This document shows, in pieces, positions 49,798-52,127 of a DNA stretch of 52,127 nucleotides (position 1 is its first letter; each line of letters opens with the position of its first letter). The translations under genes were made by a program, and so were the position numbers. The stretch is from Candidatus Binataceae bacterium. Its GTDB lineage: Bacteria; Desulfobacterota; Binatia; Binatales; Binataceae. The notes beneath the pieces were generated by a model that made no database searches, had not been told where the DNA came from, and saw only the letters and a program-made list of their open reading frames with translations. Location of the stretch: positions 1-52,127 of the forward strand of contig DATJXN010000119.1 in assembly GCA_035500095.1 (NCBI GenBank). Reading direction: 5' to 3'.

Positions 49798-50085
49798 ATG
49801 AGCGCAATCCTGGATGAAATCCGCGCCGCCTACGAACCGCTGGGTATGGCGGTCGAGGGCGTTGCCACTTACGGCACCTACTACCGGCTCCGATGCGCGC
49901 GATGCGGCGCGGCGCTCGGATGCGTCGGCGACAAGCTGTTGCCCGGGATGGCGCGCGAACTGGCCGACGGCGAAATGGATCTTTACGCAGCCGGGCTCGC
50001 CGGATGCGTTTGCGGCTTTCAGGCCGAACGCGCCGGCGCGATCGATCCCGCGCGCGCCGCTGCGGCCAGAGCCCGTTTTGCGTAA
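49798..50085 (+). CDS. Small Cys-rich protein in the aryl-adenylate cluster
   Basis: 95 residues starting at ATG 49798, 14 bases after the adenylating enzyme stop. The middle contains CARCG and later GCVCGF, so a zinc- or iron-binding knuckle is plausible (two CxxC/CxC groups about 30 residues apart). The N-terminal 30 residues are helical, DEIRAAYEPLGMAVEG. No family recognised. Its tight position suggests a partner role for the adenylating enzyme or the diiron protein that follows. Confidence 0.65.
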   Translation: MSAILDEIRAAYEPLGMAVEGVATYGTYYRLRCARCGAALGCVGDKLLPGMARELADGEMDLYAAGLAGCVCGFQAERAGAIDPARAAAARARFA

Positions 50086-50139
50086 GACGAGCGCGCCGGG
50101 CTAGATTCAAGCGAGCAGCCGCGGGAGAGGTATCGGAAT

Positions 50140-51033
50140 ATGGCACCTGGCGATTTGACCTCGCACGGTTCGGAAGACATCGCTCTGGAAGATATTACGC
50201 ATGACGAAAGCGGCGGCCGCGCCGAACGCGGCGAACGGGTCCGTGGCGGCGGGCTCTGGCCGTTCTGGACGGATATTTACGCGCAGGGCGATCCGCTGCC
50301 CGACCTCTCCTGCAAGGTCGATCGTCCCGAGCATAACTTCGACGAGGGCGACGAACTGCCCGAGGATTGTCGCGCGCTGCTGATGAAGATGCTGCGTCAC
50401 GAAGGCGAGCGCGCGGGCAACAAGAGCTTTTTGGGCCTGATGGGCACGTGTATCGAGGCGGCGGAGACGTTCGCGCCCGATCCAGCGGCGCGGCTCATCA
50501 AGTCGGAATATCTGGCCGAAGAACTCAAGCACGCGATCATGTTCCATCGGATCGCCGTCGGCCTCGATTCGGACTTCGCGCTCCGCGACGTGCCCTACGC
50601 GCACTACGCGTTCCATCTGCCCAAGGACACCTGGGCCGACGACGCATTCTTCCACTTCCTGATCGATCTCAACGGCGCTTTCCATGCCCGCGACTGGCGC
50701 GAGTCGAGCTATGTGCCGCTGCGCAAAATTTCGCGCACGGTCGAGCGCGACGAGTTCGGTCACTCCGAGATGGGCTACTATTTTCTGAGCGCGATCTGCG
50801 CCGAGCGCCGCGGCCGGGCGCTCGCCCAGGCGTTACTGCCGAAATGGTACTCGGCGGCGCTCGATATGTTCGGGCGCTCCGATTCGCCCAACACGCCGCG
50901 GTTTATCCAGTGGGGCCTGAAGAGCGTGGGCAATTCGGAAATCCGCGCGGCGTACAAGGAATATGTCGATCGCAAACTCCTCGCGCTCGGCCTAGATCTT
51001 CCCGACGAGCGCCAGGGCCGCCGCTTCCTCTGA
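50140..51033 (+). CDS. PaaA/PaaC-like ferritin-fold diiron protein
   Basis: 297 residues. Two ExxH iron motifs on long helices are visible: E128-L-K-H131 in the EYLAEELKHAIMFH helix and E205-F-G-H208 in the TVERDEFGHSEMGY helix. A third carboxylate is probably in the CIEAAETF helix. This is the pattern of phenylacetyl-CoA epoxidase subunits (PF05138) and related diiron oxygenases. The N-terminal 35 residues are low complexity. The full Paa set (PaaB, PaaC, PaaE) is not next to it, so it may form a different oxygenase with the EntE-like enzyme. Gap of 54 bases after the small protein. Confidence 0.85.
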   Translation: MAPGDLTSHGSEDIALEDITHDESGGRAERGERVRGGGLWPFWTDIYAQGDPLPDLSCKVDRPEHNFDEGDELPEDCRALLMKMLRHEGERAGNKSFLGLMGTCIEAAETFAPDPAARLIKSEYLAEELKHAIMFHRIAVGLDSDFALRDVPYAHYAFHLPKDTWADDAFFHFLIDLNGAFHARDWRESSYVPLRKISRTVERDEFGHSEMGYYFLSAICAERRGRALAQALLPKWYSAALDMFGRSDSPNTPRFIQWGLKSVGNSEIRAAYKEYVDRKLLALGLDLPDERQGRRFL

Positions 51034-51136
51034 TCGGGTTGCGCGGATTGCGCCGGCGAATCCTCGGTGCGAAGCCATAGCGGCGAGTCCGCGAATGCAA
51101 ACCGGTAGATACAGATCTGTGGATGCAAGCGCGTAC

Positions 51137-52127
51137 ATGATCGACGAGTTGTTTAGACGCCGCGCGCTCATTGTGGTCGGCAAGGGCGGCGTCGGGCGCA
51201 CGAGCGTGAGCGGCGCGCTTGCGATGATGCGCGCGGGCGCGTCGTCCCGCGTGCTCGCGATGGAATACGACCGGCTAGGCGCGCTCGCAACCGCGATCGG
51301 CAGCAAGCCCGCTCTCGACCCGGTGGAAGCCGGGCCCGGCCTCTGGACCGTAATTCTCGACGGGGCCCATCAACTCGAGGAATATCTCACGACCGTGGTG
51401 CCCGGCCGCGCGATGCTCAAAGCGGTCGTCAACAGCGGCGCATACCGCTACTTCGTCGAAGCCGCGCCGGGTTTGCGCGAGCTGATCATGGCCGGGAAGA
51501 TCTACCACGAACTCGAGTACCGGCCGCCCTCGCCGCCGTGGGACATGATCGTGCTCGATGCTCCGGCGTCGGGCCAGGCGATGAGCGTGCTGCGGATGCC
51601 GTTAGTCGCGCGTGAGATGTTCGGCGCCGGGATTGTCGGAGGCCTCGCCGATCGGGTCGCCCGCTTGCTCCGCGATCCCGCGCGATGCGGCGTGGTGCTT
51701 GTGACCTCGTCTGAGCCGCTCGCGATCGGCGAAACGCTGGAGACGCACGCCGCGCTCAAAAGCCTCGGCCTCGATGTTGCCGCGTTGATCTTCAACCGCA
51801 CGCGCCGGCCGCGTTTCGACGCGGCGGCCGTCGCGCGGCTGACGCGCCGTCCGGCACTGCGCGCCGCGCCGGCACTTCGCGACGGCCTTGCCGCGCTTGC
51901 CCAGGATGAACTCAAGCGCGCCGTGGGAGAGCGGCGCGCGCTCGAGCTCGTGCGCCGGCGCGTCGGAGCGCCGGTAATCGAGCTTGCCGAATGCCCGGGG
52001 GCGGCCGGGCTCGCGCTGATACGCGAGCTGGCGTGCCAGCTCGCGGCGCTGCGCGCGGCCGAAGTCCGCGCGCAGGCGCCGGCAGGTTCGGCACTCCCCC
52101 AATCGCCCGGCGCGGCGGATGCCGGCG
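51137..52127 (+). CDS. ArsA/GET3-family ATPase, N-terminal part (runs off the window)
   Basis: Open to the last base, 330 codons seen, so the end is missing. The first residues form a deviant Walker A loop, VVGKGGVGRTSVSG, where the usual GKT lysine is Arg. The switch region reads DAPASGQAM where ArsA-type ATPases have an asparaginyl/aspartyl P-T-G-H-like segment. RELIMAGKIYHELE and the FNRTRRPRF segment are shared with ion-transporting ATPase-like proteins of actinobacteria and myxobacteria. ATG 51137 begins directly at the core; an earlier ATG at 51095 adds 14 unrelated residues. It follows the diiron protein on the same strand, 103 bases away. Confidence 0.78.
   Translation, partial: MIDELFRRRALIVVGKGGVGRTSVSGALAMMRAGASSRVLAMEYDRLGALATAIGSKPALDPVEAGPGLWTVILDGAHQLEEYLTTVVPGRAMLKAVVNSGAYRYFVEAAPGLRELIMAGKIYHELEYRPPSPPWDMIVLDAPASGQAMSVLRMPLVAREMFGAGIVGGLADRVARLLRDPARCGVVLVTSSEPLAIGETLETHAALKSLGLDVAALIFNRTRRPRFDAAAVARLTRRPALRAAPALRDGLAALAQDELKRAVGERRALELVRRRVGAPVIELAECPGAAGLALIRELACQLAALRAAEVRAQAPAGSALPQSPGAADAG

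Overview
The window is 52 kb of GC-rich DNA, roughly two thirds G+C by eye. Genes are densely packed on both strands with many GTG/TTG starts. AsmA-like envelope protein, lipoproteins, CE4 deacetylase and type II fatty-acid synthesis genes indicate a Gram-negative-type bacterium. The mixture of SCP-x-type thiolase plus DUF35 partner, several LLM flavin/F420-type oxidoreductases, amidohydrolase-2, D-aminoacylase-like amidohydrolase, DUF1329, SBBP-repeat proteins and ring-cleavage dioxygenases is typical of uncultured soil lineages such as Candidatus Binatota (Desulfobacterota_B). That assignment is inference from gene content; no rRNA, tRNA or marker phylogeny is available here.

Layout. (1) 1-156: the last 51 codons of an IS630-type transposase. 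(2) 265-5795: a catabolic cluster made of a thiolase-fold protein lacking the usual cysteine, its DUF35/OB-fold partner, a catalytic plus a metal-ligand-less LigB-type extradiol dioxygenase subunit, an MBL-fold hydrolase and, convergent, an LLM oxidoreductase. (3) 5946-15535: single genes, namely a CE4 deacetylase, two lipoproteins, an alpha/beta hydrolase of lower GC, a Ser/Gln/SPYG low-complexity protein, an epoxide hydrolase, YqeY, a methyltransferase, DUF1329 and DUF1877. (4) 15753-17370: a frameshifted DUF4382 gene. (5) 17812-27973: a second catabolic block. A TetR regulator with a promoter and a palindromic operator leads into an LLM oxidoreductase and an alpha/beta hydrolase, closed by a strong terminator. 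Then follow a secreted NHL/Vgb-like propeller flanked by two inverted copies of a dispersed 37-bp palindromic repeat, DUF420, a D-aminoacylase-like amidohydrolase, an amidohydrolase-2 and a BphC-like type I extradiol dioxygenase.

(6) 36019 down to 28041: a tightly packed minus-strand run typA - AsmA-like - TIGR04282 transferase - cutA - hisC - pth. (7) 41120 down to 36339: a 4.8-kb SBBP/IPT/DPNDK/ASH-type surface-protein gene broken by frameshifts and two in-frame TAG codons. (8) 45429 down to 41320: a small helical protein, transketolase, 6-phosphogluconolactonase and DUF2939, i.e. pentose phosphate metabolism. (9) 45655-47902: fabF-fabH. (10) 48110 to the end: an EntE/DhbE-like aryl-acid adenylating enzyme, a small Cys-rich protein, a PaaA-like diiron protein and the start of an ArsA/GET3-family ATPase that runs off the window.

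The most interesting material is the two ring-degradation-like clusters, the orphan aryl-adenylate/diiron/ArsA cassette, the 14-bp repeat array that rebuilds the thiolase start, and the TetR promoter-operator. No CRISPR array, tRNA or rRNA was seen.
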